64,000 nucleotides of DNA, taken from contig NZ_BAAAIX010000034.1 of assembly GCF_039526385.1 (NCBI RefSeq), forward strand, positions 1 through 64,000, written 5' to 3'. The position numbers and the translations under genes were made by a program. This document shows positions 36,486 to 45,702 of this stretch, piece after piece. A model generated the notes under the pieces. The model saw only the letters and a list, made by a program, of their open reading frames with translations, made no database searches and had not been told where the DNA came from. The DNA comes from Luteococcus peritonei (GTDB taxonomy: Bacteria > Actinomycetota > Actinomycetes > Propionibacteriales > Propionibacteriaceae). Position 1 is the first letter of the stretch, and every line of letters begins with the position of its first letter.

Positions 36486-37811
36486 ATGAACCGTCTGGAG
36501 CCCACGGACCCCGCGGCGCTGCCCCCGATCAAGGTGGCCCTGCTGGGCTGCGGCGTGGTTGGCAGCCAGGTGGCCCGCCTGATCACCCAGCAGTCCGAGG
36601 ACCTCACCAACCGGGTGGGTCAGCGCATCGAGCTGGTCGGCATCGCCGTGCGCAGCCTGGAGCGCGACTTCGGTGGCCTCGACCCCGAGCTGTTCACCAC
36701 CGACGCGGACGCCCTGGTCTCGCGCGGAGACCTGGACGTCGTGGTGGAGGTGGTGGGCGGCATCGAGCCGGTCCGCAGCCTGGTGCTGAAGGCCATCGAG
36801 CACGGCGCCAGCGTGGTCACGGCCAACAAGGCGCTGCTGGCCCAGGACGGCGAGACCCTGTTCAGCGCTGCCGAGCGCGCCGGCGTCGACCTCTACTACG
36901 AGGCGGCCGTGGCTGGTGCCATCCCGATCGTGCGACCGCTGCGCGAGTCCCTGGTGGGCGACGAGATCACCACCGTGATGGGCATCGTCAACGGGACCAC
37001 CAACTACATCCTCGACCAGATGACCACCACCGGCGCGGACTTCGCCGACGCCCTGGCCCAGGCCCAGGAGCTGGGCTACGCCGAGGCCGATCCCACCGCC
37101 GACATCGAGGGTTTCGACGCCGCCGCCAAGGCCGCCATCATGGCCACCCTGGCCTTCCACACCCGGGTGCGTGGGGCCGATGTCTACCGGGAGGGCATCA
37201 CCCAGGTGAGCGCCGCCGACATCGCCGCCGCCCGCAAGGCCGGCTGCGTGGTCAAGCTGCTGGCCGTGCTCAGGCTCGACGACGCAGGCCGGGTCAGCGT
37301 GCGCGTGCACCCCGCGCTGGTGCCCGACAGCCATCCGCTGGCCGGGATCCACGGCGCCTACAACGCCATCTTCGTGGAGTCCCGCGAGGCCGGCCGGCTG
37401 ATGTTCATGGGACCGGGCGCCGGTGGTTCGCCCACCGCCTCGGCCGTGATGGGTGACCTGGTCACCGTCGCCCGCAACCGGGTGCGCGGTGTCGCCGGCC
37501 CCGGCGAGTCGGTCTACGCGGAGCGCGAGATCATGCCGATGGGCGAGGTGGAGACCCGCTACCTGGTGCGCGTGGAGGTCACCGACGAGCCCGGCGTGCT
37601 GGCCGCCTGCGCCACGGTCTTCAGCAACCACAACGTCTCGGTGCAGACCGTCGACCAGACCACCGCCGAGAACACCGACGAGCAGGTGGCGGTACTGGCG
37701 CTGATGACCCACCTGGCCCGCGAGTCCGACCTGCAGGCCGTCGTGGCCGAGCTGGGCACCCGTCCCTTCACCCGCGGCCCGGTCGCGGTGATCCGCGTCG
37801 AGGGCAAGTGA
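36486..37811 (+). CDS. hom: homoserine dehydrogenase
   Basis: 441 residues from ATG 36486; three ATGs follow GAGG (36480, 36483, 36486) and the last has the best spacing. The NAD(P) motif is VALLGCGVVGSQVARL, the catalytic segment VNGTTNYILDQM and AEADPTADIEGFDAAAK, and a C-terminal ACT domain (about 365-435: YLVRVEVTDEPGVLAACAT) gives threonine feedback control. Converts aspartate semialdehyde to homoserine. Confidence 0.95.
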   Translation: MNRLEPTDPAALPPIKVALLGCGVVGSQVARLITQQSEDLTNRVGQRIELVGIAVRSLERDFGGLDPELFTTDADALVSRGDLDVVVEVVGGIEPVRSLVLKAIEHGASVVTANKALLAQDGETLFSAAERAGVDLYYEAAVAGAIPIVRPLRESLVGDEITTVMGIVNGTTNYILDQMTTTGADFADALAQAQELGYAEADPTADIEGFDAAAKAAIMATLAFHTRVRGADVYREGITQVSAADIAAARKAGCVVKLLAVLRLDDAGRVSVRVHPALVPDSHPLAGIHGAYNAIFVESREAGRLMFMGPGAGGSPTASAVMGDLVTVARNRVRGVAGPGESVYAEREIMPMGEVETRYLVRVEVTDEPGVLAACATVFSNHNVSVQTVDQTTAENTDEQVAVLALMTHLARESDLQAVVAELGTRPFTRGPVAVIRVEGK

Positions 37812-38707
37812 TGCTGCCGGCCGGCCGACGGGCACGGGTGCGGGTGCCCGCCACCAGCGCCAACCTCGGGCCCGGCTTCGACTGCATGGGCCTGGCGGTG
37901 GACTGGTACGACGAGCTCTCCGCCGAGGTGCTGGAACACGGGCTCGAGGTGGAGGTCACCGGCGAGGGCGCCGACCAGGTGCCGCGCGACGAGCGCCACC
38001 TGGTGGTGCGGATGCTGCGCCAGGGCCTCGACGAGCTGGGGGAGCAGGCGCCCGGGCTGCGGCTGCAGGCCCACAACACCATCCCGCACAGCCGGGGGCT
38101 GGGCTCCTCGGCCGCCGCGATCGTCGCCGGTCTGGCACTGGCCTGGGCGCTGGCGCGTCCCGGCGAACCGCTGGACCTGGACTGGCTGGACCAGCTCTCC
38201 TCCGAGGCCGAGGGCCATCCCGACAATGCCTGCGCCGCGGTGCACGGCGGCGTCGTGCTCGCCTGGCAGGAGCAGGACTGGGAGGTGGTGGAGCTGGATC
38301 CTGTCCGGGGCCTGGCCACCTGCGCCTGGGTGCCCTCCTTCGAGGTGCCCACCGCCGGGGCCCGGGGGGTGCTGCCCGACGAGGTGCGGCGGCTGGACGC
38401 GGTGGCCCAGGCCACCTGTGCCGCCGCCCTGGTGCACGCCATCACCACCGATCCTGACCGGCTGCTCTTCGCCACGCGCGACCGGCTGCACCAGGACCAC
38501 CGCGCCGCGCTGATGCAGCCCTCCGCGGACCTGGTGGCCAGACTGCGCCAGGCCGGGATCGCCGCGGTGGTCTCAGGGGCCGGACCCACCGTCCTGGCGC
38601 TGGGCACGTCGGAGCAGCTCGAGGGGGCTCGAACCGTTGCCTGCGAGGGATTCCGGCGTCACGACCTGGCGCTGGGCGGGGGCGTCCACCTGCTGCAGGT
38701 TGACTGA
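37811..38707 (+). CDS. thrB: homoserine kinase
   Basis: 298 residues from ATG 37811, which overlaps the hom stop (TGATG); GTG 37808 is possible. GHMP kinase with VRVPATSANLGPGFDCMGLA at the N-terminus, ATP loop PHSRGLGSSAAAI (about 96-108) and VSGAGPTVLAL in motif 3. Phosphorylates homoserine for threonine synthesis. In many actinobacteria thrC lies between hom and thrB; it is absent here. Confidence 0.95.
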   Translation: MLPAGRRARVRVPATSANLGPGFDCMGLAVDWYDELSAEVLEHGLEVEVTGEGADQVPRDERHLVVRMLRQGLDELGEQAPGLRLQAHNTIPHSRGLGSSAAAIVAGLALAWALARPGEPLDLDWLDQLSSEAEGHPDNACAAVHGGVVLAWQEQDWEVVELDPVRGLATCAWVPSFEVPTAGARGVLPDEVRRLDAVAQATCAAALVHAITTDPDRLLFATRDRLHQDHRAALMQPSADLVARLRQAGIAAVVSGAGPTVLALGTSEQLEGARTVACEGFRRHDLALGGGVHLLQVD

Positions 38708-39023
38708 ACCACGCGCCGCCACATGGGGCGCTGGCACCCCGGGTGCTAGGCTTCCGGGAGAACAGGTGCCCAGTGGGCCCCGTTCGCACCTCACAGGTCA
38801 GGTGCCTCTGGCTCGGGGAAAGAGTCGGGGATCGAGGCAGCGATCGCGCCGCCCAGGATCATCCACACCGCAGTCCTCCCCATCGCGGTACCACCGCGCC
38901 AGCGTGACGTCCGGCTGCCTCCGCGGCAGCCGTGCGCTCCCGACCTGACACCGAATACGGGCGATGCCCGGCACGCACAGTGCTGCCACTCCATCCCACG
39001 CCCGGTTCGCCGAAAGGAAACCC
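38708..39023 (+). promoter_or_regulatory. rho upstream region with long leader
   Basis: TAGGCT near 38747 is a plausible -10, giving a 5' leader of about 260 nt before rho. The leader has several GC hairpins, for example GGCTGCC-TCCGC-GGCAGCC near 38913-38931, and no convincing gene. Rho leaders are often autoregulatory; that is inference here. Confidence 0.45.
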
Positions 39024-40964
39024 GTGACTGACAACACCACCGAGCCCGCCGGCAAGGGCCTGGCGGCCCTCAAGCTGCCCGAGCTCAAGGCCATGGCGGC
39101 CTCCCGTGGCATCCGGACCACCGGCCTGAAGAAGGCCGACCTGGTCTCCGCGCTCTCCGGCGGCGGCCAGGCCCCCGCGGCCCGCTCCGAGCGCGCCCCG
39201 CGCGCGGCTGCCACCTCCGAGCAGGCGCCCTCCGAGCGCGCCGCCGACCAGGGCCAAGGCCAGCAGGGCTCCGGCGAGCAGGGCGAGCAGCGCCCCCGCC
39301 GCGAGCGTCGTCGCAGCGACGACGGCCAGCAGGACAACGACAACCAGGCCCGCTCCGAGCAGCCGCAGCGCACCGAGCAGGCCCAGCGCGAGCAGGGCGG
39401 CCAGCGCGAGCAGGGCAGCCAGCGCGAGCAGCAGGCCGGTGGCGATGACGTGGGCGCCGAGGTCGGCGCCCGTCTGGCCGAGCTGTCCAGCGGCCGACGC
39501 CGCCGTCGCGGTGGCAACGGTGGCGAGGACCAGGACCAGCAGGCCGAGGGCGGCACCCGCGAGGACGCCCCGCGCGAGAACCGTTCCGAGTCCGGCAACG
39601 GCGGCAGCAACCGCCAGCAGCAGGAGTCGAAGAAGGACCGCAACAACGACCGCGGCAACAACAACGGCGGCGGCAACCAGAACAACCAGAGCAACAATCG
39701 CGACTACGACGACGAGCCCGGTGGACGCCGTGGCCGGCGTCGGCGCCAGCGCGACCGCAGCAACCGCCGCAACAACCGGGGCGGCAACAGCCAGGCCATC
39801 GACCGCTACGAGGCCGAGCCCGTGATCAGCGAGGACGACGTCCTGCTGAACATCGGCGGCATCCTCGACGTGCTGGACAACTACGCCTTCGTGCGCACCT
39901 CGGGCTACCTGCCCGGCAACAACGACGCCTATGTCTCGCTCTCGATGGTGCGCAAGTACGGCCTGCGTCGCGGCGACGTGGTCACCGGTGCCCTGCGCCA
40001 GCCCAAGGAGGGCGAGCGCAAGGAGAAGTTCAACCCGCTGGTCCGCCTCGACACCATCAACGGTGCCGACCCGGAGCAGGCCAAGAACCGCCCCGACTTC
40101 AACAAGCTGACCCCGCTCTACCCGCAGGAGCGGCTGCGGCTCGAGACGGGCGCCAGCAACATGACCGGCCGCATCATCGACCTGGTCAGCCCGATCGGCA
40201 AGGGCCAGCGTGGCCTGATCGTCTCCCCGCCCAAGGCCGGCAAGACGATGATCATGCAGAACATCGCCAATGCGATCACCGCCAACAACCCCGAGGTGCA
40301 CCTCATGGTGGTGCTGGTGGACGAGCGCCCCGAGGAGGTCACCGACTTCCAGCGGACCGTCTCCGGTGAGGTCATCGCCTCCACCTTCGACCGCCCCGCC
40401 GACGACCACACCACGATCAGCGAGCTGGCCATCGAGCGCGCCAAGCGCCTGGTGGAGCTGGGTCACGACGTGGTCGTGCTGCTCGACGGCATCACCCGCC
40501 TGGGTCGCGCCTACAACCTGGCCGCCCCGGCCTCGGGCCGCATCCTGTCGGGCGGTGTGGACTCCGCAGCGCTGTACCCGCCGAAGAAGTTCTTCGGCGC
40601 CGCCCGCAACATCGAGAACGGCGGCTCGCTGACCATCCTGGCCACCGCGCTGATCGAGACCGGCTCCAAGATGGACGAGGTCATCTTCGAGGAGTTCAAG
40701 GGCACCGGCAACATGGAGCTGCGCCTCAAGCGCAACCTCGCCGACAAGCGCATCTTCCCCGCCATCGACGTGGATGCCTCCGGCACCCGTCGCGAGGAGC
40801 TGCTGCTGGGCCGCGAGGAGCTGGCCATCATCTGGAAGCTGCGTCGCGTGCTCTCCGGCATGGACGACCAGCAGGCCCTGGAGATGCTGCTCAAGCAGAT
40901 GCGCAAGACCCAGTCCAACAACGACTTCCTGGTGCAGATCAGCAAGACCACGCCGTCTGAATAG
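39024..40964 (+). CDS. rho: transcription termination factor Rho
   Basis: 646 residues from GTG 39024, preceded by AAAGGA. An N-terminal Rho-N/SAP-like helix region (LKLPELKAMAASRGIRTTGL, 10-40), then an insert of about 210 residues rich in R, G, N, Q, E and D, then the RNA-binding cold-shock-like domain (GYLPGNNDAYVS) and the ATPase with Walker A SPPKAGKTM and Walker B VVVLLDGITRLGRA. The insert is typical of high-GC actinobacteria and enhances RNA binding in relatives. It contains imperfect QREQGG/QREQGS repeats. Confidence 0.95.
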   Translation: MTDNTTEPAGKGLAALKLPELKAMAASRGIRTTGLKKADLVSALSGGGQAPAARSERAPRAAATSEQAPSERAADQGQGQQGSGEQGEQRPRRERRRSDDGQQDNDNQARSEQPQRTEQAQREQGGQREQGSQREQQAGGDDVGAEVGARLAELSSGRRRRRGGNGGEDQDQQAEGGTREDAPRENRSESGNGGSNRQQQESKKDRNNDRGNNNGGGNQNNQSNNRDYDDEPGGRRGRRRRQRDRSNRRNNRGGNSQAIDRYEAEPVISEDDVLLNIGGILDVLDNYAFVRTSGYLPGNNDAYVSLSMVRKYGLRRGDVVTGALRQPKEGERKEKFNPLVRLDTINGADPEQAKNRPDFNKLTPLYPQERLRLETGASNMTGRIIDLVSPIGKGQRGLIVSPPKAGKTMIMQNIANAITANNPEVHLMVVLVDERPEEVTDFQRTVSGEVIASTFDRPADDHTTISELAIERAKRLVELGHDVVVLLDGITRLGRAYNLAAPASGRILSGGVDSAALYPPKKFFGAARNIENGGSLTILATALIETGSKMDEVIFEEFKGTGNMELRLKRNLADKRIFPAIDVDASGTRREELLLGREELAIIWKLRRVLSGMDDQQALEMLLKQMRKTQSNNDFLVQISKTTPSE

Positions 40965-40970
40965 CAAGGG

Positions 40971-41056
40971 GCTTCCAGCCCCTTGGACCCTGGTGGACCC
41001 GCGCGCACCGCTTCTCGCAGGCTCGAAGCTGCGCGGGTCCAGCGGAGGGACGACCC
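40971..41056. repeat. palindromic element, copy 1
   Basis: The 86-bp unit right after rho is repeated 186 bp downstream with about four differences. Its core is an 11-bp perfect stem TGGACCCGCGC/GCGCGGGTCCA (40994-41004, 41031-41041). A small hairpin AAGGGGCT-TCC-AGCCCCTT at 40966-40984 overlaps its start and may end the rho transcript. Confidence 0.8.
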
Positions 41057-41156
41057 CCTCGAACCCCCGGGCTTCGAGCGACCTTGGAGCGAGCTGTTGG
41101 GGGCGTGCGTTCACCGCTCGCTCCTGCGTCGCTCACGGGCACGCGGAGTTCGAAGG

Positions 41157-41242
41157 GCCTCCAGCCCCTTGGACCCTGGTGGACCCGCGCGCACCGCTTC
41201 TCGCAGGCTTGAAGCTGCGCGGGTCCAGCGGAGGGGCGACCC
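41157..41242. repeat. palindromic element, copy 2
   Basis: Second copy of the 86-bp unit, with the same 11-bp stem at 41180-41190 and 41217-41227. Between the copies lies another imperfect inverted repeat (GAGCGACCTTGGAGCGAG near 41077 against CTCGCTCCTGCGTCGCTC near 41117), so the whole 270-bp block is palindrome-rich, in the manner of REP/BIME elements. Confidence 0.8.
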
Positions 41243-41396
41243 GGCAGAGCCGTCCAGCCTCGGGGAGTCGGTGGCGGAACATTTCCACCCGGTTTGGTGC
41301 TGAGGCACCTGCACGGCATAATTGTGCGTCGGTGCCGGTTCACGTCCGCAGTCCATGTCAGGGCGACCCGGTACATCCAAGAACTAGGAGAATGAC

Positions 41397-41606
41397 ATGA
41401 AGCAGGGAATCCACCCGGATTACGTGGAGACCACGGTGACGTGCACCTGTGGCAACACGTTCACCACCAAGAGCACCAACAAGTCCGGCACCATGAGCGC
41501 CGACGTGTGCGCGGCCTGCCACCCGTTCTACACGGGCAAGCAGAAGATCCTCGACACCGGTGGCCGCGTGGCCCGCTTCGAGCGTCGTTACGCCAAGAAG
41601 AGCTAG
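41397..41606 (+). CDS. rpmE: 50S ribosomal protein bL31, zinc-binding type
   Basis: 69 residues starting MKQGIHPDYVETTVTCTCGN. C-x-C (about 16-18) and CAACHPFYTGKQ (about 38) form the zinc site of the C+ type, used when zinc is plentiful. Followed by a strong terminator. The rho-rpmE-prfA order is conserved in actinobacteria. Confidence 0.95.
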   Translation: MKQGIHPDYVETTVTCTCGNTFTTKSTNKSGTMSADVCAACHPFYTGKQKILDTGGRVARFERRYAKKS

Positions 41607-41614
41607 CTTGCGCG

Positions 41615-41657
41615 ACGGGCGTCGGGAGACAGGTGAGAACCTGTCCCCGGCGCCCGT
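41615..41657 (+). terminator. terminator after rpmE
   Basis: ACGGGCG and CGCCCGT enclose a second stem GACAGGT-GAGA-ACCTGTC, making one long hairpin just downstream of rpmE and before prfA. Confidence 0.75.
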
Positions 41658-41706
41658 TCGTCGTACCCGGGCGCCTCGCGCCCATCCCACCACCAGCTGA
41701 GGAAGC

Positions 41707-42777
41707 ATGTTCGAGAACGCCGAGGGGCTGCGCGACGAGTTCGCCCAGCTGGAGCAGCAGATGTCCGATCCCGCGATCCTGGGCGACATGCAGCGCTCCC
41801 GCAAGGTGGGGCGCCGCTACTCCGAGTTGATGCCCATCGTGAAGGCGCTGGCCGACTTCGAGCAGACCGACGCCGACCTGGCCGCCGCCCGCGAGCTGGC
41901 GGAGGTGGACGAGGGTTTCGCCGCCGAGGCGGAACAGCTGCAGGCCCGACGTGAGCAGTTCACCGAACGGCTCACCGCCCTGCTGGCCCCGCGTGACCCG
42001 CACGACAGCCTGGACGCCATCCTCGAGATCAAGTCCGGCGAGGGCGGCGAGGAGTCGGCCCTGTTCGCCGGCGACCTGCTGCGGATGTACTCGCGCTATG
42101 CCGAGAAGATGGGCTGGAAGACCGAGCTGCTCGACGAGCAGACCACCGACCTGGGCGGGTACAAGAGCGTCACCGTGGCCGTGAAGGCCCCCGGCAGCGC
42201 CGAGCAGACCCCCTATGGCGCGCTCAAGTTCGAGGGCGGCGTCCACCGGGTGCAGCGGGTGCCTGTCACCGAGAGCCAGGGCCGGGTGCACACCTCCGCG
42301 GCCGGCGTGCTGGTGATGCCCGACGTCGAGGACGACGACGAGGTGGAGATCAACGACGACGACCTGCGCATCGACGTCTACCGTTCCTCCGGCAAGGGCG
42401 GCCAGGGGGTCAACACCACCGACTCGGCGGTGCGGATCACCCACCTGCCCAGTGGCCTGGTGGTGACCTGCCAGAACGAGCGCTCGCAGCTGCAGAACAA
42501 GGAGCAGGCGATGCGCATCCTGCGCTCGCGTCTGGTGGCGCTGGCCGAGGAGCAGGCCGCCAACGACGCCTCCGCCGCCCGCCACTCCCAGGTGCGCACC
42601 GTGGACCGCTCGGAGCGGATCCGTACCTACAACTACCCCGAGAACCGGATCGCGGACCACCGCATCGGCTTCAAGGCGCACAACCTGGACCAGGTGCTCG
42701 ACGGCGAGCTGGTGCCGCTGGTGGAGGCGCTGCAGGCCGCCGACCTGGCCGAACGCCTGGAGCAGGTGGGGGAGTGA
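41707..42777 (+). CDS. prfA: peptide chain release factor 1
   Basis: 356 residues. Reads UAA/UAG stops: the PxT codon-recognition motif is PVT in VHRVQRVPVTESQGRVHT (about 175-192) and the peptidyl-hydrolysis GGQ is in SSGKGGQGVNTTDSAV (about 225-240). Its glutamine is methylated by PrmC, encoded next with a GTGA overlap. Confidence 0.96.
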   Translation: MFENAEGLRDEFAQLEQQMSDPAILGDMQRSRKVGRRYSELMPIVKALADFEQTDADLAAARELAEVDEGFAAEAEQLQARREQFTERLTALLAPRDPHDSLDAILEIKSGEGGEESALFAGDLLRMYSRYAEKMGWKTELLDEQTTDLGGYKSVTVAVKAPGSAEQTPYGALKFEGGVHRVQRVPVTESQGRVHTSAAGVLVMPDVEDDDEVEINDDDLRIDVYRSSGKGGQGVNTTDSAVRITHLPSGLVVTCQNERSQLQNKEQAMRILRSRLVALAEEQAANDASAARHSQVRTVDRSERIRTYNYPENRIADHRIGFKAHNLDQVLDGELVPLVEALQAADLAERLEQVGE

Positions 42778-43640
42778 GCACCGCCTCGCAGGCCCTGGCC
42801 GCGGCCACCCGCACGCTGGCCGCCGCCGGCACCGCCTCGCCGGCCGCGGAGGCCCGCACCCTGCTGGCCCACGTCGCCGGCATCGAGCCCAACCAGCTCT
42901 TCCGGCTCTCCGCCCTCGACGAGGAGCAGGCCGCCCGGCTCGACGAGCTGGTGGCCCGACGGGCCGAGGGGATCCCGGTGCAGCACCTCACCGGGGAGGC
43001 CTTCTTCCGCACCGTCCGCCTCGAGGTGGGGCCCGGCGTCTTCGTGCCCCGGCCCGAGACCGAGGTGATGACCGGCTGGGCGCTCGAGCACCTGGCAGGG
43101 CAGCAGGCCCCGGTCGTGGTCGAGTTGTGCGCCGGCTCCGGCGCCATCAGCAAGGCCATCGCGGCAGAGCATCCCGGCGCCGTGCAGTACGCGGTGGAGC
43201 TGGACGAGACCGCCTTCGACTGGGCCCGGCGCAACCTGGCCGGCACCGGGGTCGACCTGCGCCAGGGCGACATGGCCGAGGCCTTCGCCGAACTGGACGG
43301 CCGCGTCGACCTGGTGATCGCCAACCCGCCCTACATCCCGCTGGAGGCCTGGGAGTCGGTGGCCACCGACGTCCGCGACCATGATCCTGCCCTCGCCCTG
43401 TGGTCCGGCGACGACGGCCTGGACGCCACCCGCGTCGTGGCCCGGGTGGCGGCGCGCCTGCTGCGCCCCGGCGGCCTGGTGTGCAGCGAGCATGCCGAGG
43501 TGCAGGAGCAGTCCGCCGTCGAGGTCTTCGTCGAGCAGGGTGGCTTCGAGCAAGTGCAGGACCACACCGACCTGGCCGGCCGGCCCCGCTTCGTGTCGGC
43601 GCGGCGCTGGGAGGCCGGCGTGGCAGGATGGGGCGCGTGA
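42774..43640 (+). CDS. prmC: release factor glutamine methyltransferase
   Basis: 288 residues from GTG 42774. An N-terminal helical domain, SAM motif VVELCAGSGAISKAIA (about 115-130; the usual DLGxGSG is ELCAGSG), and the catalytic NPPY in LVIANPPYIPLEAW. Methylates the GGQ glutamine of release factors. Coupled to prfA and tsaC by 4-bp overlaps. Confidence 0.95.
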   Translation: MSTASQALAAATRTLAAAGTASPAAEARTLLAHVAGIEPNQLFRLSALDEEQAARLDELVARRAEGIPVQHLTGEAFFRTVRLEVGPGVFVPRPETEVMTGWALEHLAGQQAPVVVELCAGSGAISKAIAAEHPGAVQYAVELDETAFDWARRNLAGTGVDLRQGDMAEAFAELDGRVDLVIANPPYIPLEAWESVATDVRDHDPALALWSGDDGLDATRVVARVAARLLRPGGLVCSEHAEVQEQSAVEVFVEQGGFEQVQDHTDLAGRPRFVSARRWEAGVAGWGA

Positions 43641-44605
43641 GCCACACCCCCCAGACCACCCCCGAGGACCCCCAGGAGACCGGCGTCGAGCCGGTGGGCG
43701 AGCAGGTCGACGCGGCAGCCGCCCCGAGCGAGCCGGAGACCGCCTCCGAGAGCCCGAAGCCCGAGCCGGAGGACTCCGTTCCCGCCCGCGCACCGCACCA
43801 GCGCTTCGATGCCCTGACGCAGACCTCGGAGGCGCTGGCCGCCGCCCAGGCCGCCGTCGCAGCGGGGGAGTGCATCGTGCTGCCCACCGACACCGTCTAC
43901 GGGATCGGCGCCAATGCCTTCTCGGCCGAGGCCGTGCAGGGCCTGCTGGAGGCCAAGCACCGCGGCCGGGACATGCCGCCGCCGGTGCTGATCGCCGAGA
44001 CCGGGATGCTCGAGGCCCTGGCCGACGACCTGCCCGCTTCGGCCCTGCGGCTGGCCGAGGCCTTCTGGCCCGGTGCCCTCACCCTGATCGTGCCCGCCCA
44101 GAAACACCTGCGGATGGACCTGGGCGAGACCAATGGCACCATCGCGGTGCGCGTGCCCGACCACGACTTCACCCGTGACCTGCTGCGCCGCACCGGACCG
44201 CTGGCGGTGAGCTCCGCCAATGTCTCGGGCGAGCCCTCGTCCACCAGCATCGAGGATGCGGTCCAGCAGCTCGGCGACAGCGTCGCGGTCTACCTCGACG
44301 CCGGCGCGACGCCCGGCGCCACTCCCTCCACCATCGTCGACTTCGTCAGCGAGACCATGGGCCGCATCGTGCGCCATGGCGTGCTCACCACCGAGCAGCT
44401 GCGCGAGGTGGACCCCTTCGTGATCGACCCCGACGAGCACGCCGACCTCGAGGCCGACCTCGACTGCGGTCACGACCACGACTCCGAGGAGCCGCTGGAT
44501 GCCGCGGCAGAGGCCGAGCAGCAGGCGGCGGCTGAGCCGCCGGACGCCGCGGGGGAGACCGCTGGCAGCATCGAGGTCGAGGACCCCCGAGTCACCGGCG
44601 CCTGA
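43637..44605 (+). CDS. threonylcarbamoyl-AMP synthase (Sua5/YciO/YrdC)
   Basis: 322 residues from GTG 43637 (GTGA overlap; ATG 43628 possible). The YrdC core at about 70-270 has CIVLPTDTVYGIGANAFSAE, KHRGRDMPPPVLI and GPLAVSSANVSGEPSS. It makes the activated intermediate for t6A37 of tRNA. Unusual long acidic tails flank the core: about 60 residues of E/P/A at the N-terminus and about 70 at the C-terminus, including CGHDHDSEE. Their role is unknown. Confidence 0.92.
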   Translation: MSHTPQTTPEDPQETGVEPVGEQVDAAAAPSEPETASESPKPEPEDSVPARAPHQRFDALTQTSEALAAAQAAVAAGECIVLPTDTVYGIGANAFSAEAVQGLLEAKHRGRDMPPPVLIAETGMLEALADDLPASALRLAEAFWPGALTLIVPAQKHLRMDLGETNGTIAVRVPDHDFTRDLLRRTGPLAVSSANVSGEPSSTSIEDAVQQLGDSVAVYLDAGATPGATPSTIVDFVSETMGRIVRHGVLTTEQLREVDPFVIDPDEHADLEADLDCGHDHDSEEPLDAAAEAEQQAAAEPPDAAGETAGSIEVEDPRVTGA

Positions 44606-45702
44606 TGCGCGAGTACGCCCTGGTCCTGCTGACCGCCTTCGCCACCACCTACCTGCTGGCCGGGCTGTGCCGACGCCTGGCGCTGCGCACCGGTGCGGTG
44701 GCCAAGGTGCGTGACCGCGACGTGCACGCCGTGCCGATTCCCTACTTCGGCGGGCTGGCGATGCTCGGCGGGGTGGGGGCCGCCTTCCTGCTGGCGGCAC
44801 AGCTTCCCTTCCTGGGGCGCCATGCCGTGGTCACCCACGACTCGGCGGCCATCTTCGTGGCGGGGGCGGTGATCTGCGCGGTGGGGGTGCTGGACGACAT
44901 GCTCGACCTGCCGGCCCTGGCCAAGGCGGCCGGGCAGGTGCTGGCCGCCGGCATCGTCGTGCTCAACGGCGTGCGGATGTTCTGGATCGCGCTGCCGAAC
45001 CGGATCATCGTGCTCGACACCGCCACGTCGATCCTGGTCACGGTGATCTTCATCTTCCTGTGCGTCAATGCCATCAACTTCGTCGACGGGCTCGACGGCC
45101 TGGCCTCCGGGGTGGTGGCGATCGGCTCGCTGGCCTTCTTCTCCTACACCTACCTGCTGGCCCATGAGCGCGACCTGGTGCTCGCCACCACCGCCAGCCT
45201 GGTCACCGTCGCGGTGGCCGGCCTGTGCCTGGGCTTCCTGCCGCACAACTTCTTCCCGGCGCGGATGTTCATGGGTGACTCCGGCGCCATGCTGCTGGGC
45301 CTGCTGATGGCCGCCTCGACGATCTCGCTGACCGGCCAGGTGGACTCGGCCGCCCTCAGCGGTGATGCCGGGGGACTGCTGCCCAGCTACCTGCCGATCA
45401 TCCTGCCGCTGGCGATCATGGCGCTGCCCTTCCTGGACCTGGTGCTGGCCTATGCCCGACGCACCATGGCCGGCACCTGGTGGTTCGTGGCCGACAAGAA
45501 GCACCTGCACCACCGGCTGCTGCAGCGCGGCCACTCCCAGGTGCGCGCCTGTCTGCTGATGTACCTGTGGACCGCGCTGATCAGCTTCGGCGCCATCGGG
45601 GTGGGGCTGAGCCAGCGCTGGTGGGTGGTGGCCGCCGTCGTGCTGGTCGCCGTCGTGGCCGGTCTGCTCACCTGGTTGCCGGGCCGGCGCACCGCCACTT
45701 AG
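44605..45702 (+). CDS. wecA: undecaprenyl-phosphate GlcNAc-1-phosphate transferase (WecA/TagO type)
   Basis: 365 residues, about 11 helices. Motifs of the family: HAVPIPYFGGLAML, GVLDDMLDLPA (DDxxD metal site), NAINFVDGLDGLASG and KKHLHHRLLQRGHS. Starts the lipid-linked glycan for wall polymers (arabinogalactan or teichoic-acid-like). Overlaps the previous gene by one base and precedes the atp operon as in mycobacteria. Confidence 0.93.
   Translation: MREYALVLLTAFATTYLLAGLCRRLALRTGAVAKVRDRDVHAVPIPYFGGLAMLGGVGAAFLLAAQLPFLGRHAVVTHDSAAIFVAGAVICAVGVLDDMLDLPALAKAAGQVLAAGIVVLNGVRMFWIALPNRIIVLDTATSILVTVIFIFLCVNAINFVDGLDGLASGVVAIGSLAFFSYTYLLAHERDLVLATTASLVTVAVAGLCLGFLPHNFFPARMFMGDSGAMLLGLLMAASTISLTGQVDSAALSGDAGGLLPSYLPIILPLAIMALPFLDLVLAYARRTMAGTWWFVADKKHLHHRLLQRGHSQVRACLLMYLWTALISFGAIGVGLSQRWWVVAAVVLVAVVAGLLTWLPGRRTAT

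Noticed and set aside
38881..38896. T-box-like string GCGGTGGTACCGCG on the minus strand before a 30-codon frame
   Set aside because: The string is part of a short self-complementary hairpin, no stem I or tRNA-specifier structure is evident, and no aminoacyl-tRNA synthetase or amino-acid gene follows on that strand.
40774..41400. Repeated-motif open frames across the block after rho (both strands)
   Set aside because: They arise from the duplicated palindromic DNA; no ribosome site and the peptide repeats only mirror the DNA repeat.
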